42,125 nt of DNA from an uncultured Candidatus Saccharibacteria bacterium (GCA_946404685.1 CAMJEK010000004.1:1-42125), one strand, 5' to 3'; counted from the first letter of the stretch, positions 24,837-33,375 are shown. Translations and numbers: made by a program. The notes: generated by a model from the letters alone, not told the origin.

Positions 24837-25876
24837 TCAGAGAGAAAAACGTTCCACAAGTAGATAAAAAATCCATGCGTGTTGCAGCAAAAGGCAAGCT
24901 AAAAGCCATGAAGAAAAGCAGCACGTCTCATCCAATGCGTGATGGTTCTCGCATCGTAAAATATGGTGCCGTTGGCTTTGCTAGGAATATTTGGCTTTCC
25001 ACTGCCGCAACTGCCGTCATGGCAATCACATTAATGATTTTGTTCGTCACAATCGTTGCGAGTGTCATCTTGTCTAACACCGCCGACGTCATGCGTGAAA
25101 AAATCGACATCACAGTTTACTTGAAACCGGGAACTTCCGAACGTATTCTTGGCAATCTTAGTGAAACTATGTCTTCGGACCCGAACGTAAAGTCTGTGAC
25201 CGTTTCAACCTCCGAGCAGGAATACGAAAAATTCATTTCCGAGAACTCCGACAACGAAGATATCTTGGCTGTTGTTCAAGACGAAGACATGAAGAAAGTT
25301 ATGATTTCTAAGATGCAAGCGACAATGCGCATCAAGGTCCATAACGTTGATGATCTTTCCGGCGTGCGCTATATCGTCGAGAACGATGATGGGTTCGTAA
25401 AGAATCTTGATGAAGACATGAGTCCAACTTATGATGTTAATCAAGTCGAAATCGCCACCATCACGACCTGGGCTAAAATCGCCAGGACGGGCGGAGTTAT
25501 TCTTGGCGTCGTCTTCCTCGTTATTTCAGTTTTGATCATCTTTAGCACAATTCGTATGGCCATCTTTAGCCGTCGCGAAGAAATCTATATGATGAAGCTC
25601 GTTGGCGCTAGCAAAAACTTTATCCGTGGGCCATTCCTAGTTGAGGCTGAAATCTGTGGTGTGATTGCCGCCGTGATTGCTGCAACCTTTAGCTTGCTCG
25701 GCTTTCGCGCCGTCGCTCCAAGGCTCTCCGATTACGGAATCGACGTTGACTCGATCACGAACGTTCTCGAATCCAGCAAACTTGTCCTTGTCTATCTCGC
25801 TTTCATCGTCTCCGGCATGATCATTGGCCGCATTTCTGCTCGCCTCGCCGTCAAGAAGTATCTAAATAAAGCGTAA
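24833..25876 (+). CDS. ftsX: Cell division protein FtsX
   Basis: FtsX is the membrane part of FtsEX. The 347-residue product has a basic N-terminal extension of about 55 residues, then a first membrane helix (about 58-83). An extracytoplasmic loop carries the FtsX_ECD region (about 90-205, DITVYLKPGTSERILGNL). Three C-terminal helices follow, with RMAIFSRREEIYMMKLVGAS, the family signature, between the second and third. The overlap with ftsE indicates coupled translation. The neighbouring CHAP protein is its likely effector. Confidence 0.93.
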   Translation: MIREKNVPQVDKKSMRVAAKGKLKAMKKSSTSHPMRDGSRIVKYGAVGFARNIWLSTAATAVMAITLMILFVTIVASVILSNTADVMREKIDITVYLKPGTSERILGNLSETMSSDPNVKSVTVSTSEQEYEKFISENSDNEDILAVVQDEDMKKVMISKMQATMRIKVHNVDDLSGVRYIVENDDGFVKNLDEDMSPTYDVNQVEIATITTWAKIARTGGVILGVVFLVISVLIIFSTIRMAIFSRREEIYMMKLVGASKNFIRGPFLVEAEICGVIAAVIAATFSLLGFRAVAPRLSDYGIDVDSITNVLESSKLVLVYLAFIVSGMIIGRISARLAVKKYLNKA

Positions 25877-25878
25877 GC

Positions 25879-25907
25879 TTTACCAGATACTCCGAATATG
25901 CTACAAT
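25879..25907 (+). promoter_or_regulatory. Promoter of the CHAP hydrolase (leaderless)
   Basis: TTTACC and TACAAT are 17 bases apart, with TGC before the box. The box ends six bases before ATG 25914. Confidence 0.72.
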
Positions 25908-25913
25908 AATAGT

Positions 25914-27086
25914 ATGAGAAAACAAAAAGGCGCAAAAACTTTTCTGGCCTACATTGTGGTCTTTGCTATTGCTATCGCCTTCTCTTTTTCCCCTGCAATC
26001 ATCAACGAGGTATTTGGTATTTCTAAGGCTTGTAATAACAGCCCAGATTGTCGTGCTGCTGTCGAAAAGGAACGTCAGGCTAACCAAGCTGCCGCTTCGG
26101 CTGCCGCTTCTGCCAACCTTTATCAAATCCGCGTAAATGAACTTGCTGCACAAGTTGCAAGAAAAGAAGCTGAAATCGCTAATACTGAAGCCGACATCAA
26201 TGCTCTCAATATTCAAATCGCTGCAACTCAAGCTAAACTCGAATCGGATCAGGAAGCTCTTGCTGAGCTTTTGATTGGCGTCCATTTTGAAGGCGACTCT
26301 GAACCAATCACGATCCTTGCTGGCGCCAGCTCGATTTCTGATCTCGCCGAAAAACAAGCTCGTAGTGAAGTTGTCAAAAAAGAAGTTAGCGTTGCTGCAA
26401 CCAAAGTTAAGCAAGAAAAGGAAAAACTCGAAGCTGACAAGGCTAAAGTTGAAGCGATGCTCGAACAGCAAAAGCAAGCCCGAAACGAACTCATCACGGC
26501 AAAGGCCGAACAACAAGCACTTGTCGACAAATATAATGGCGATGCCGTTGCTTATGCGGCCGCTGCTGCTCAGGCCAAGGCCGAGAAGCTCGCTGCCGAG
26601 AAGGCTGAGCAGGAAGCTCACCCAGAGCTCTATCGTGGTAGCGCATACTTTGGTGATAACACCTACCCATGGCAGGGCGATTGTCCTGGCCGTCAAGACG
26701 AATACACGACCTATCGCGATGGCTATTCTATCGGTGGTCTTGTCTGCGAATGTGTGAGCTACGTTGGCTGGAAAGCTTACGAATACTTTGGTATTGCTTT
26801 GTCTTACGGTAACGCTTATGACTGGGCTTGGAAAGCTCGCAGCTGGGGCGGATTCCGTGTCGACAATACTCCAGCCGAAAACACAATCGGCCAAACTTCA
26901 AGCGGTATCTATGGTCACGTCTTCTGGGTTGAAGGCGTCAATCCAGACGGTTCCATCAATGTTACTGAATACAATAACTCATGGGCAACCTATCTCTACT
27001 CTGGGAATTCCCACTTTGGAGACTTCGGCGCCCGCACCATTCCTGCTAACAGTGTCTGGCAATATAACTACATTCATTTTGAATAA
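25914..27086 (+). CDS. Secreted coiled-coil CHAP-domain peptidoglycan hydrolase (PcsB-like)
   Basis: The 390-residue product has an N-terminal export or anchor helix (about 9-30, FLAYIVVFAIAIAFSFSPA) and a long Ala/Glu/Lys coiled coil (about 55-240). The C-terminal CHAP-type domain has the nucleophile in LVCECVSYVGWKA (about residue 280) and the His in YGHVFWVEGVNPDGSINVTEYNNS. Coiled coil plus CHAP is the plan of PcsB, the hydrolase activated by FtsEX in streptococci. Placement right after ftsEX supports the same partnership here, as inference. Two additional Cys (KACNNSPDC) follow the anchor helix and may form a disulfide. Confidence 0.88.
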   Translation: MRKQKGAKTFLAYIVVFAIAIAFSFSPAIINEVFGISKACNNSPDCRAAVEKERQANQAAASAAASANLYQIRVNELAAQVARKEAEIANTEADINALNIQIAATQAKLESDQEALAELLIGVHFEGDSEPITILAGASSISDLAEKQARSEVVKKEVSVAATKVKQEKEKLEADKAKVEAMLEQQKQARNELITAKAEQQALVDKYNGDAVAYAAAAAQAKAEKLAAEKAEQEAHPELYRGSAYFGDNTYPWQGDCPGRQDEYTTYRDGYSIGGLVCECVSYVGWKAYEYFGIALSYGNAYDWAWKARSWGGFRVDNTPAENTIGQTSSGIYGHVFWVEGVNPDGSINVTEYNNSWATYLYSGNSHFGDFGARTIPANSVWQYNYIHFE

Positions 27087-27113
27087 AGCCGCGCTTTTTG
27101 AAGCGGGTTATGC

Positions 27114-27119
27114 TAAAAT
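27114..27119 (+). promoter_or_regulatory. -10 box of the S41 protease gene (leaderless)
   Basis: TAAAAT with TGC before it ends six bases before ATG 27126. No -35 is apparent, so the extended -10 may be sufficient. Confidence 0.6.
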
Positions 27120-27125
27120 AAAGTA

Positions 27126-28313
27126 ATGAAGAAAAAATGGGACGAAAAGAAAACTAGTCTTGGCAACGCCATTATTTATGGTGCAATCTCGACAATTATA
27201 GCGTTTGTATTAGGCTTAAATTTTAACAATCTATTTTCTGGATTCATGCCATATCTTGGCTTTCCGACTTCCTCTTCCTCGATCGATTGGTCCCCATTGA
27301 ACGAAGTTTATAGCAGGCTCGCCACAACCTACGACGGAGATATCGACAAATCTGTCGTTATCGAAGGAGCCAAAAAAGGCCTCACGGCGGCTCTCGGTGA
27401 TGTTTATACAGTCTATATGGACACCAAAACCGCAAACGATTTTAATGACAGCCTCCATGGCAACGTCGGTTCTGGCGTCGGAATCGAAATGGGTCTTCGC
27501 GACGGTTACACAAGGGTCCTTCGCACTCTTCCAGACAATCCAGCAAGAGAAGCAGGTATTCTTGCCGGTGATATTATCTATAAAGTCAATGACGAAGAAG
27601 TTTACATGTTAACCACCGACGAAATCGCCAGCAAAGTCCGTGGTGAGAAAGGGACCGAAGTGAAGCTTACAGTCGTCCGAAACGGCGAAGAGCTCTCATT
27701 CACGATGAAGCGCGAAACCATCAATAACGTCTCGGCTTATGTTGAATACGACGGCACGACCGCCATTGTGACTTTGACTAGATTCGATACTGATACCGGC
27801 ACTCTCGTCCAGGGTTTTGCGAGGGAATTCGAAAGTAAGGGAATCAACAAAGTTATCCTGGATCTTCGCAATAATGGTGGTGGCTATGTCTCAGCTGCTC
27901 AGGATTTGCTAGGACTCTGGGTTAGCAATAAACCAGTTCTAATCCAAAAATCCAAACACTTCGGCAACTCAACCATGAACTCAGTTTCTGGCAAAGCTAT
28001 GCTCGAAAACATGAAGACAATTATCCTCGTCAATGAATCGACTGCTTCCGCATCCGAAATCGTCGCGGGTGCGCTCCAAGATTATGGCAAAGCCACAGTC
28101 GTCGGAACCAAAACCTTCGGCAAAGGCGTTGTCCAGAATCTTTATAATTTGAGCGCCGGCTCACTCCTCAAGGTGACCACCGCTAGCTGGTACACTCCAA
28201 ACGATCGCTCCATCAACAAAACCGGCATCACTCCAGACCAAGTTGTTGAGCGTTCATACGAAGATATTAATTCAATGCGCGATCCGCAGCTGGATGCTGC
28301 AAAGGCACTATAA
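27126..28313 (+). CDS. ctpA: C-terminal processing protease, S41 family
   Basis: CtpA-type enzymes are exported serine proteases with a Ser/Lys dyad that trim or degrade envelope proteins. The 395-residue product has one N-terminal membrane helix (about 12-35) and an N-terminal helical part. A PDZ domain (about 110-195, SGVGIEMGLRDGYTRVLRTL) precedes the catalytic domain with LDLRNNGGGYVSAA, NESTASASEIVAG (Ser near residue 308) and GTKTFGKGVVQ (Lys near 333). Placement after the CHAP hydrolase suggests regulation of wall hydrolases, as known for Ctp proteases elsewhere. The gene-level symbol is by family. Confidence 0.92.
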   Translation: MKKKWDEKKTSLGNAIIYGAISTIIAFVLGLNFNNLFSGFMPYLGFPTSSSSIDWSPLNEVYSRLATTYDGDIDKSVVIEGAKKGLTAALGDVYTVYMDTKTANDFNDSLHGNVGSGVGIEMGLRDGYTRVLRTLPDNPAREAGILAGDIIYKVNDEEVYMLTTDEIASKVRGEKGTEVKLTVVRNGEELSFTMKRETINNVSAYVEYDGTTAIVTLTRFDTDTGTLVQGFAREFESKGINKVILDLRNNGGGYVSAAQDLLGLWVSNKPVLIQKSKHFGNSTMNSVSGKAMLENMKTIILVNESTASASEIVAGALQDYGKATVVGTKTFGKGVVQNLYNLSAGSLLKVTTASWYTPNDRSINKTGITPDQVVERSYEDINSMRDPQLDAAKAL

Positions 28314-28314
28314 T
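28309..28314 (+). promoter_or_regulatory. -10 box embedded in the ctpA stop codon
   Basis: TATAAT spans the last codon and TAA stop of the protease gene and ends four bases before the glutaredoxin ATG. Four bases is shorter than the usual start-site distance, so operon transcription from upstream is an alternative. Confidence 0.5.
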
Positions 28315-28318
28315 ATAT

Positions 28319-28525
28319 ATGATCAAAGTCTATTCAACCGAAACCTGCCCGTATTGCCACGCCCTTATGGATTGGCTAGATGATATGGGTGTCGAATATA
28401 AGGAAGTCGACGCCACCGGAAATCCAGACATCAAAACTGTTCCGGTCACAGAAATCGGCGACCAAAAAATTATCGGTTTCGACCGTCCAGCCATCAAAAA
28501 GGCGCTTAAAAATCTCGCGAAATAA
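28319..28525 (+). CDS. Glutaredoxin-like protein (mini-Grx / NrdH type)
   Basis: This 68-residue thioredoxin-fold protein has the redox centre CPYC at residues 9-12 and the TVPVTEIGDQKIIGFD block (cis-Pro in TVP). It fits the short NrdH/YruB-like glutaredoxins that reduce disulfides in ribonucleotide reductase or other targets. No reductase gene is nearby. No ribosome site is seen. The 3' end overlaps the convergent glycosyltransferase gene by 20 bases. Confidence 0.9.
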   Translation: MIKVYSTETCPYCHALMDWLDDMGVEYKEVDATGNPDIKTVPVTEIGDQKIIGFDRPAIKKALKNLAK

Positions 28526-29759
28526 CTTCCATATAGATTTCTTCGAAACGTTGAAGCGTACGATTAATATCGTGCGTTTTTGCGATTTCGAGACTTCTAC
28601 TTGAAAATGCCTTTTGAAGTTTTTTGTCGCTTAGAATCTTTGTAATACTATCTGCGATTTCTGAAACATCCTTCGGTTTGCAAAGGAATCCATTCTCGCC
28701 GTTTTTGCAGACTTCGCTGACTGCACCTTTGTCTACTGCAACTAGTGGCAACCCAGTTGCCGCTGCTTCGATCAGGACAATGCCTTGCGTCTCGATTTCG
28801 CTTGCCGTAGCAAAAAGTGAACCGACTTTATAAATCTCATATAGCTCTGGTGGCATTACGCGCCCGAGGAAGAGTACAGAATCTGAAATCCCAAGTTCCA
28901 CAGCTTGTTTCTCGAGGCCAGCCTTTGCCACTCCGTCGCCGGTAACTACGAGTACTGCTTCAGGAACATTCTCGAGCACCTTTTTGAAAGCATCAATCAC
29001 AATGTTAATCTGTTTTTCTGGATCAACGCGCCCAACATAGAGGACGATTGGCTTGTCTTCTGGAATGTGATATTTCTTATAGATCTCTGCTGGCGCTTTG
29101 CCAGGTTTGAACGAGGAAAGATCAACCCCGTTCGAGACCGCCTCAACCGGCACCTTAAAATTTTTTGCACGTTTCAAAATCAAATCATCAATCGCAAGCT
29201 GTGTTGGCATCGTGACGTAGTCACTTTTCTTCTGTCTGCCCACAAAATAAGCAGCCAAAATTGCATCAACCGGCTTCTTGATAATTTTTGGCAGCTTCAA
29301 AGGGTCGGTAATAACGTCTGGATAATTATGCTCGGTTGTGATGAGTGGAATCGAATGTTTGTGTGCATAATGAACCACCGCAATTCCAATCGGGTCAGAG
29401 ACCTGGCAGTGGATAACGTCTGGACGAAATGATTTAAGAGCTTTTTTAATCTCACGGTTAGGGAGCACAGACGCGTGAAAGCCGTTCTTATAGAGAACGT
29501 GTGGCATCTCATGGCCAAACAATTTCTTTTTTGGTGGCACAGGGTTAATCTGATCAGGATAAACTGGAAGCTCGATTGACTTAAGATAAACCGTCTTAAC
29601 GCCCTGATCGTATTCGATATGGCTTTTACCGGTTTGGCTTGGACAGAGAACCATCACTTCGTGGCCGCGTGCAGCTAAGCCCACGGCAAGATTATGTGAA
29701 AAAACCGCGACTCCATTAGTCATCGGAAAGTAAACAGCGGTAGAAATCGCAATTTTCAT
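28506..29759 (-). CDS. Glycosyltransferase family 4 (GT-B)
   Basis: The 417-residue product starts MKIAISTAVYFPMTNGVAVF, with the Gly-containing loop of the N-terminal GT-B domain. The Glycos_transf_1 domain follows: KPIVLYVGRVDPEKQINIVIDAF and the nucleotide-sugar site ASEIETQGIVLIEAAATGLPLVAV (E-x7-E). It resembles the group that makes glucosyl-diacylglycerols or surface glycans; acceptor and sugar cannot be told from sequence. No membrane helix is obvious. The start overlaps the TrmH-type gene stop (ATGA), so the two are an operon. Confidence 0.88.
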   Translation of the reverse strand: MKIAISTAVYFPMTNGVAVFSHNLAVGLAARGHEVMVLCPSQTGKSHIEYDQGVKTVYLKSIELPVYPDQINPVPPKKKLFGHEMPHVLYKNGFHASVLPNREIKKALKSFRPDVIHCQVSDPIGIAVVHYAHKHSIPLITTEHNYPDVITDPLKLPKIIKKPVDAILAAYFVGRQKKSDYVTMPTQLAIDDLILKRAKNFKVPVEAVSNGVDLSSFKPGKAPAEIYKKYHIPEDKPIVLYVGRVDPEKQINIVIDAFKKVLENVPEAVLVVTGDGVAKAGLEKQAVELGISDSVLFLGRVMPPELYEIYKVGSLFATASEIETQGIVLIEAAATGLPLVAVDKGAVSEVCKNGENGFLCKPKDVSEIADSITKILSDKKLQKAFSSRSLEIAKTHDINRTLQRFEEIYMEVISRDF

Positions 29760-30253
29760 AAGCTCATTATAGCATACATCGCGATGCCGGCCGCGACTGA
29801 GACGTTGAATGATTCTTTCTTGCCCTTCATCGGGATTTCAAGAAATGTGTCGATTATCTCGTATAGCTTGCTATCGATCCCGTGCACCTCTTCACCAAGA
29901 ATCAGAACCACTTTCTCGTCAAGATCTAACTTCGAATTGATCGAAACGAGCCGCTCGTCCTGAATATTATTCTCAAGACCAACAATCTTCCAGCCCTCAT
30001 CTCGTAATTTGCTCAAATCCGAAAATATATCATCAGATGAATAAATCTCGAGCATATCCTCGGCTCCAAGGGCCGTTTTGTGGATTTCTTTATCAAGTTT
30101 TTCACGAAGATGCGGTAAGAGATTCTTGTCGTGAACTCGCGGTGTATAACCAGATAGAATCACTCGCTCCGCGCCAAATCCTTCCGCAGTGCGAAGAATA
30201 GCCCCAACATTATAAGTCGAGCGAATATTATCAAGCACTAAAACGAGTTTCAT
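29756..30253 (-). CDS. SpoU/TrmH-family RNA 2'-O-methyltransferase
   Basis: This SPOUT enzyme would methylate the ribose of a tRNA or rRNA base using SAM. The track begins at a TTG (30274) upstream of the -10 box; I use ATG 30253, giving 165 residues starting MKLVLVLDNIRSTYNVGAIL (motif 1). The knot motifs 2 and 3 are VVLILGEEVHGID and IPMKGKKESFNVSVAAGIAMY. There is no N-terminal extension, so it is a minimal TrmL/TrmH-like protein. The exact target is unknown. Transcription looks leaderless. Confidence 0.9.
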   Translation of the reverse strand: MKLVLVLDNIRSTYNVGAILRTAEGFGAERVILSGYTPRVHDKNLLPHLREKLDKEIHKTALGAEDMLEIYSSDDIFSDLSKLRDEGWKIVGLENNIQDERLVSINSKLDLDEKVVLILGEEVHGIDSKLYEIIDTFLEIPMKGKKESFNVSVAAGIAMYAIMSL

Positions 30254-30259
30254 GTCAAG

Positions 30260-30296
30260 ATTATACCACAGCAAACCCTGAGATTTATGGTATAAT
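30260..30296. promoter_or_regulatory. Divergent leaderless promoters for trmH-like and leuS genes
   Basis: Reverse TATAAT (30260-30265) ends six bases from the trmH-like ATG. Forward TATAAT (30291-30296) ends seven bases from the leuS ATG. Both have TGG before the box, and neither has a convincing -35. The whole control region is 50 bases. Confidence 0.75.
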
Positions 30297-30303
30297 ATAC
30301 TCT

Positions 30304-32676
30304 ATGGAAAGATATGACCCAATCAAAATTGAAGACAAATGGCAAAAACGCTGGGAAGAGGAAAAACCTTTCAAGGCGACTGAAAAAGAAAACGTTCCGA
30401 AGATGTATCTTGCGGAAATGTTTCCATATCCATCTGGTGCCGGCCTTCATGTGGGTCACGTCCGTAACTTTACTATCATCGATGTCTTAGCTCGCTTCTA
30501 TACTCAACAGGGTATGAACGTTATGCGTCCATTTGGTTATGATACTTTCGGTCTTCCAGCTGAGAACTATGCTATCAAAACCGGCACCTCTCCAAAAGAT
30601 GCCACCGCAGTCAACATTGCCAACTTCCGCAAACAAGCCAAACGCCTTGGCTACGCCATCGATTGGGATCGCGAAATCAACACCTCTGATCCAGAATATT
30701 ATCGCTGGACTCAGTGGTGCTTCTTGCAGCTTTTCAAAAAGGGTCTCGCCTATCAAAAAGAGTCATATCAATGGTGGTGCCCAGTTGATAAAACCGTGCT
30801 TGCAAACGAACAAGTAGAGGATGGCTGCTGCTGGCGCTGTGGCCATGAAGTTGAAAAGCGCAAAATGAAGCAATGGTTCTTCAAGATCACCGATTACGCC
30901 GATGAACTTCTTGAAGAAGTCGACGCTCTCGATTGGCCAGAGAAAATCAAGACCATGCAAAAGAACTGGATTGGCCGCTCTAAGGGTACGAACGTCACAT
31001 TCTCAGTCAAAGATCTTCAGACCGAAATCCGTGTATTCACGACCCGTGTCGACACCATCTTCGGTGTCAGCTTCATCGTACTTGCTCCAGAGCACCCAAT
31101 GATTAAAGAGATTGTATCCGACGAAGCTCGCGAAAAAGTTGAGGATTATTGCAAGAACGCTATCAAGAAATCTGAAATCGAACGCCAAGAAAACAAAGAA
31201 AAGACCGGTGTTTTCACTGGCGCATACGCCATCAACCCACTCACCGGCAAAGAAATCCCAATCTGGGTCGCTGACTATGTCCTCGCCGGATATGGCGAAG
31301 GTGCCGTTATGGGTGTTCCTGGTCACGACGAGCGCGACTTTGAATTTGCTGAAAAGTTCGACCTCCCAGTCTATAAAGTTATCGAAAAGCCAGAATCTTC
31401 TGATGATGATTCAAGGTGCTATCACGGCGAGGGAACTCTTGTGAATTCCGGCCAGTTCGACGGCACTCGTTCTGAGGATGCTCGTGAACAAATCACGGCA
31501 TGGCTCGAAGAGCGCGGCATTGGTTCACCAAAAACCACCTATAAGATGCGTGACTGGCTAATTTCCCGCCAGCGCTACTGGGGCTGTCCAATTCCTATTG
31601 CATATGATAAAGATGGCAACCCACACGCTATTCCAGAGGATCAACTCCCAGTCATTATTCCAGAAGTTGAAGATTATAAACCAGACGACTCCGGTCGCTC
31701 TGCTCTTGCTAAAGCCAAAGATTGGCTCAAAGTTACAATCGACGGCGAAGAGATGACCCGTGAAACCGACACTCTTGATGGCTACGCCTGCTCAAGCTGG
31801 TACCTCTGGCGCTACGTCTCGCCTCACGACGACAAGCATGCTTGGGATAGCGACGCTATTAAATATTGGGCCCCGCTCGATGTTTATGCCGGCGCCGACC
31901 ACGCTGTTGCACACCTTCTCTACGTCCGTTTCTGGTGTAAATTCTTTGCCGACCAAGGCTTCTTACCATTCCGCGAACCAATCAAGAAATTGATCTATCA
32001 CGGCTACATTAACGCCCCAGACGGCAAAAAGATGTCCAAGTCCAAAGGCAACGTGATTGATCCACTCGATGTTATTAATGACGGCTATGGCGCCGACACT
32101 CTCCGCACCTACGAAATGTTCATCGGCCCAGTCGAGCTCGACGCAGCCTGGGATCCACGCTCTGTCGGTGGTGTCTATCGCTTCTTGAATCGCTGCTACA
32201 GCCTCTGCTTCAAAGAAAACGTCGAAGCTGGTCATAACACGCTCCGAAACCAAGTCATCAAGAAAGTCACCGAAGACATCCGCCGCTGCGGCTTCAACAC
32301 TGCCGTCGCCGCCTTGATGGAATTCGTGAACGTCCTCTATAAAGACGGCGCCGAAAAGGAAGATGTCGTTGTCCTCGCTAAGCTCTTGAAGCCATTTGCT
32401 CCACACCTTGCCTCTGAGATGCTCGAAAAACTCGAGGCAAACGATGAATGGCCAACTTGGGACGAAAGCGCCCTTGTCGCTGATACTGTCGAAATTGTCA
32501 TCCAGGTCAACGGCAAACTTCGCGCTAAGCTTGAAGTCCCGGCCGAAGATCTCGAAGATGAAGAGAAAATTAAATCTCTCGCTCTCGCTGATGAACGCGT
32601 CAAAAAGTTTATTCCAGGCGAGCCAAAGAAGACCATCTTCGTAAAGAAAGCCAAACTCTTAAACGTTGTAGCCTAA
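30304..32676 (+). CDS. leuS: Leucyl-tRNA synthetase
   Basis: LeuRS charges tRNA-Leu and edits mischarged products. The 790-residue class I enzyme has the HIGH-type motif YPSGAGLHVGHVRN near residue 40 and a zinc-type insertion with WWCPVDKTVLANEQV and CCWRCG around 155-185. The CP1 editing domain carries TRVDTIFGVSF and PGHDERDFEFA, followed by ISRQRYWGCPIP and KKMSKSKGNVIDPL. A compact anticodon domain and a C-terminal domain end it. It is slightly shorter than the 860 of E. coli. Confidence 0.96.
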   Translation: MERYDPIKIEDKWQKRWEEEKPFKATEKENVPKMYLAEMFPYPSGAGLHVGHVRNFTIIDVLARFYTQQGMNVMRPFGYDTFGLPAENYAIKTGTSPKDATAVNIANFRKQAKRLGYAIDWDREINTSDPEYYRWTQWCFLQLFKKGLAYQKESYQWWCPVDKTVLANEQVEDGCCWRCGHEVEKRKMKQWFFKITDYADELLEEVDALDWPEKIKTMQKNWIGRSKGTNVTFSVKDLQTEIRVFTTRVDTIFGVSFIVLAPEHPMIKEIVSDEAREKVEDYCKNAIKKSEIERQENKEKTGVFTGAYAINPLTGKEIPIWVADYVLAGYGEGAVMGVPGHDERDFEFAEKFDLPVYKVIEKPESSDDDSRCYHGEGTLVNSGQFDGTRSEDAREQITAWLEERGIGSPKTTYKMRDWLISRQRYWGCPIPIAYDKDGNPHAIPEDQLPVIIPEVEDYKPDDSGRSALAKAKDWLKVTIDGEEMTRETDTLDGYACSSWYLWRYVSPHDDKHAWDSDAIKYWAPLDVYAGADHAVAHLLYVRFWCKFFADQGFLPFREPIKKLIYHGYINAPDGKKMSKSKGNVIDPLDVINDGYGADTLRTYEMFIGPVELDAAWDPRSVGGVYRFLNRCYSLCFKENVEAGHNTLRNQVIKKVTEDIRRCGFNTAVAALMEFVNVLYKDGAEKEDVVVLAKLLKPFAPHLASEMLEKLEANDEWPTWDESALVADTVEIVIQVNGKLRAKLEVPAEDLEDEEKIKSLALADERVKKFIPGEPKKTIFVKKAKLLNVVA

Positions 32677-32679
32677 AGA

Positions 32680-32712
32680 AAAAGCGGCCCCAAAAAAACA
32701 GGGGTCGCTTTT
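32680..32712 (+). terminator. Hairpin terminator after leuS
   Basis: AAAAGCGGCCCC pairs with GGGGTCGCTTTT with one G-U pair over a 9-base A-rich loop. A T-run follows. Confidence 0.9.
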
Positions 32713-32721
32713 TGCCTCATA

Positions 32722-32750
32722 TTGAAAAATCAGCAAAAATGTGGTATAAT
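32722..32750 (+). promoter_or_regulatory. Strong promoter of the 159-aa gene
   Basis: TTGAAA and TATAAT are 17 bases apart with TGG before the box. A leader of about 30 bases precedes the 13-codon reading frame. Confidence 0.85.
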
Positions 32751-32789
32751 TATAAAAGACAATTATGTCGCACGTTAGGAGGTGGAGCT

Positions 32790-32831
32790 ATGTCAATTTG
32801 TACTAGGTTTTGCATAAAGGGGGTGGCGTAA
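32790..32831 (+). CDS. 13-codon leader reading frame with near-perfect ribosome site
   Basis: AGGAGGTGG at 32777-32785 lies seven bases before ATG 32790, the best ribosome site in the window. The frame reads MSICTRFCIKGVA and TAA, then continues in the same frame directly into the TTG start of the 159-aa protein. It may be a leader peptide coupled to that gene. Alternatively it is the original start of that gene, interrupted by a single in-frame stop. Confidence 0.55.
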   Translation: MSICTRFCIKGVA

Positions 32832-33311
32832 TTGAGTAAGAAACCGGATCCGGAAAAATTCATTTGCAAGGCTAAGATCAGCAAGATGAATAACCTTGAA
32901 AGTGTCTTTGATTCCATTGGGTTTGCTCTGGCAAATGCAGGATATGACGCGGTCACTGAGCTTTTACTAGAAAATGAAGAGGAGTCAATCCAGAGGATGG
33001 TGGCCAGCACTAAAGATGGGCCGAACGATGATGTATATATTTTTGTAGACATGGAAAAACAAACGATTTCGCTTGAATTTGGAAACTATGAAGAGGAGGG
33101 TGGTTACTCAAGGTTTCGCGCGATCTTCGTGTCAAAAGTCTTCTATAATACGATCGGTACAGACTTGTGTCACTACAAAAAGAAGGTGATCAAATTCTCG
33201 ATCAACGGTGAAGATGAGATCCATGCAAATGTCGATTTTCTCGATAAATATGTAGGCAAAGATTTTAGAGAAATTTATAACGACTTTGTGGATGGCGACA
33301 TAGACCTCTAA
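32832..33311 (+). CDS. 159-residue protein, unknown function
   Basis: The start is TTG, immediately after the TAA of the 13-codon frame, with AAAGGGGGTGG as possible ribosome site. The protein has no recognised domain. It is soluble and mixed alpha/beta, with an acidic C-terminus (DFREIYNDFVDGDIDL) and two Cys besides the Cys of FICKAK. Codon choice is more AT-rich and less uniform than in the neighbouring leuS and rnc. It has its own strong promoter and terminator, so it is a stand-alone unit. Size and isolation fit a regulator or accessory protein, but nothing shows a function. Confidence 0.6.
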   Translation: MSKKPDPEKFICKAKISKMNNLESVFDSIGFALANAGYDAVTELLLENEEESIQRMVASTKDGPNDDVYIFVDMEKQTISLEFGNYEEEGGYSRFRAIFVSKVFYNTIGTDLCHYKKKVIKFSINGEDEIHANVDFLDKYVGKDFREIYNDFVDGDIDL

Positions 33312-33312
33312 A

Positions 33313-33339
33313 AAGGCGGCCCCAAATCGGGGCCGTTTT
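33313..33339 (+). terminator. Hairpin terminator after the 159-aa gene
   Basis: AAGGCGGCCCC pairs with GGGGCCGTTTT using two G-U pairs over a 5-base loop, then TTCTT. Confidence 0.88.
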
Positions 33340-33366
33340 CTTCTTGCGCGAAATAATAAATGGTGG

Positions 33367-33375
33367 TATTATAAT
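33367..33375 (+). promoter_or_regulatory. -10 region of the rpmF-nusB-Nudix-rnc operon
   Basis: TATTATAAT contains overlapping -10 candidates (TATTAT with TGG before it, and TATAAT). The leader is about 30 bases and contains AAGGAG before ATG 33409. Confidence 0.6.

Noticed and set aside
25851-26894. 347-aa ORF on the reverse strand across the CHAP gene
   Set aside because: It lies antisense to a clear coiled-coil/CHAP protein, has low-complexity Phe/Ser/Leu content, and no promoter or ribosome site. It is a shadow ORF from codon bias.
27089-27112. Hairpin terminator between the CHAP gene and ctpA
   Set aside because: Only about five pairs (CGCTT/AAGCG) form and no T-run follows in the right place.
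32765-32806. Second short frame MSHVRRWSYVNLY overlapping the 13-codon leader
   Set aside because: It has no ribosome site of its own and overlaps the strong site of the other frame.
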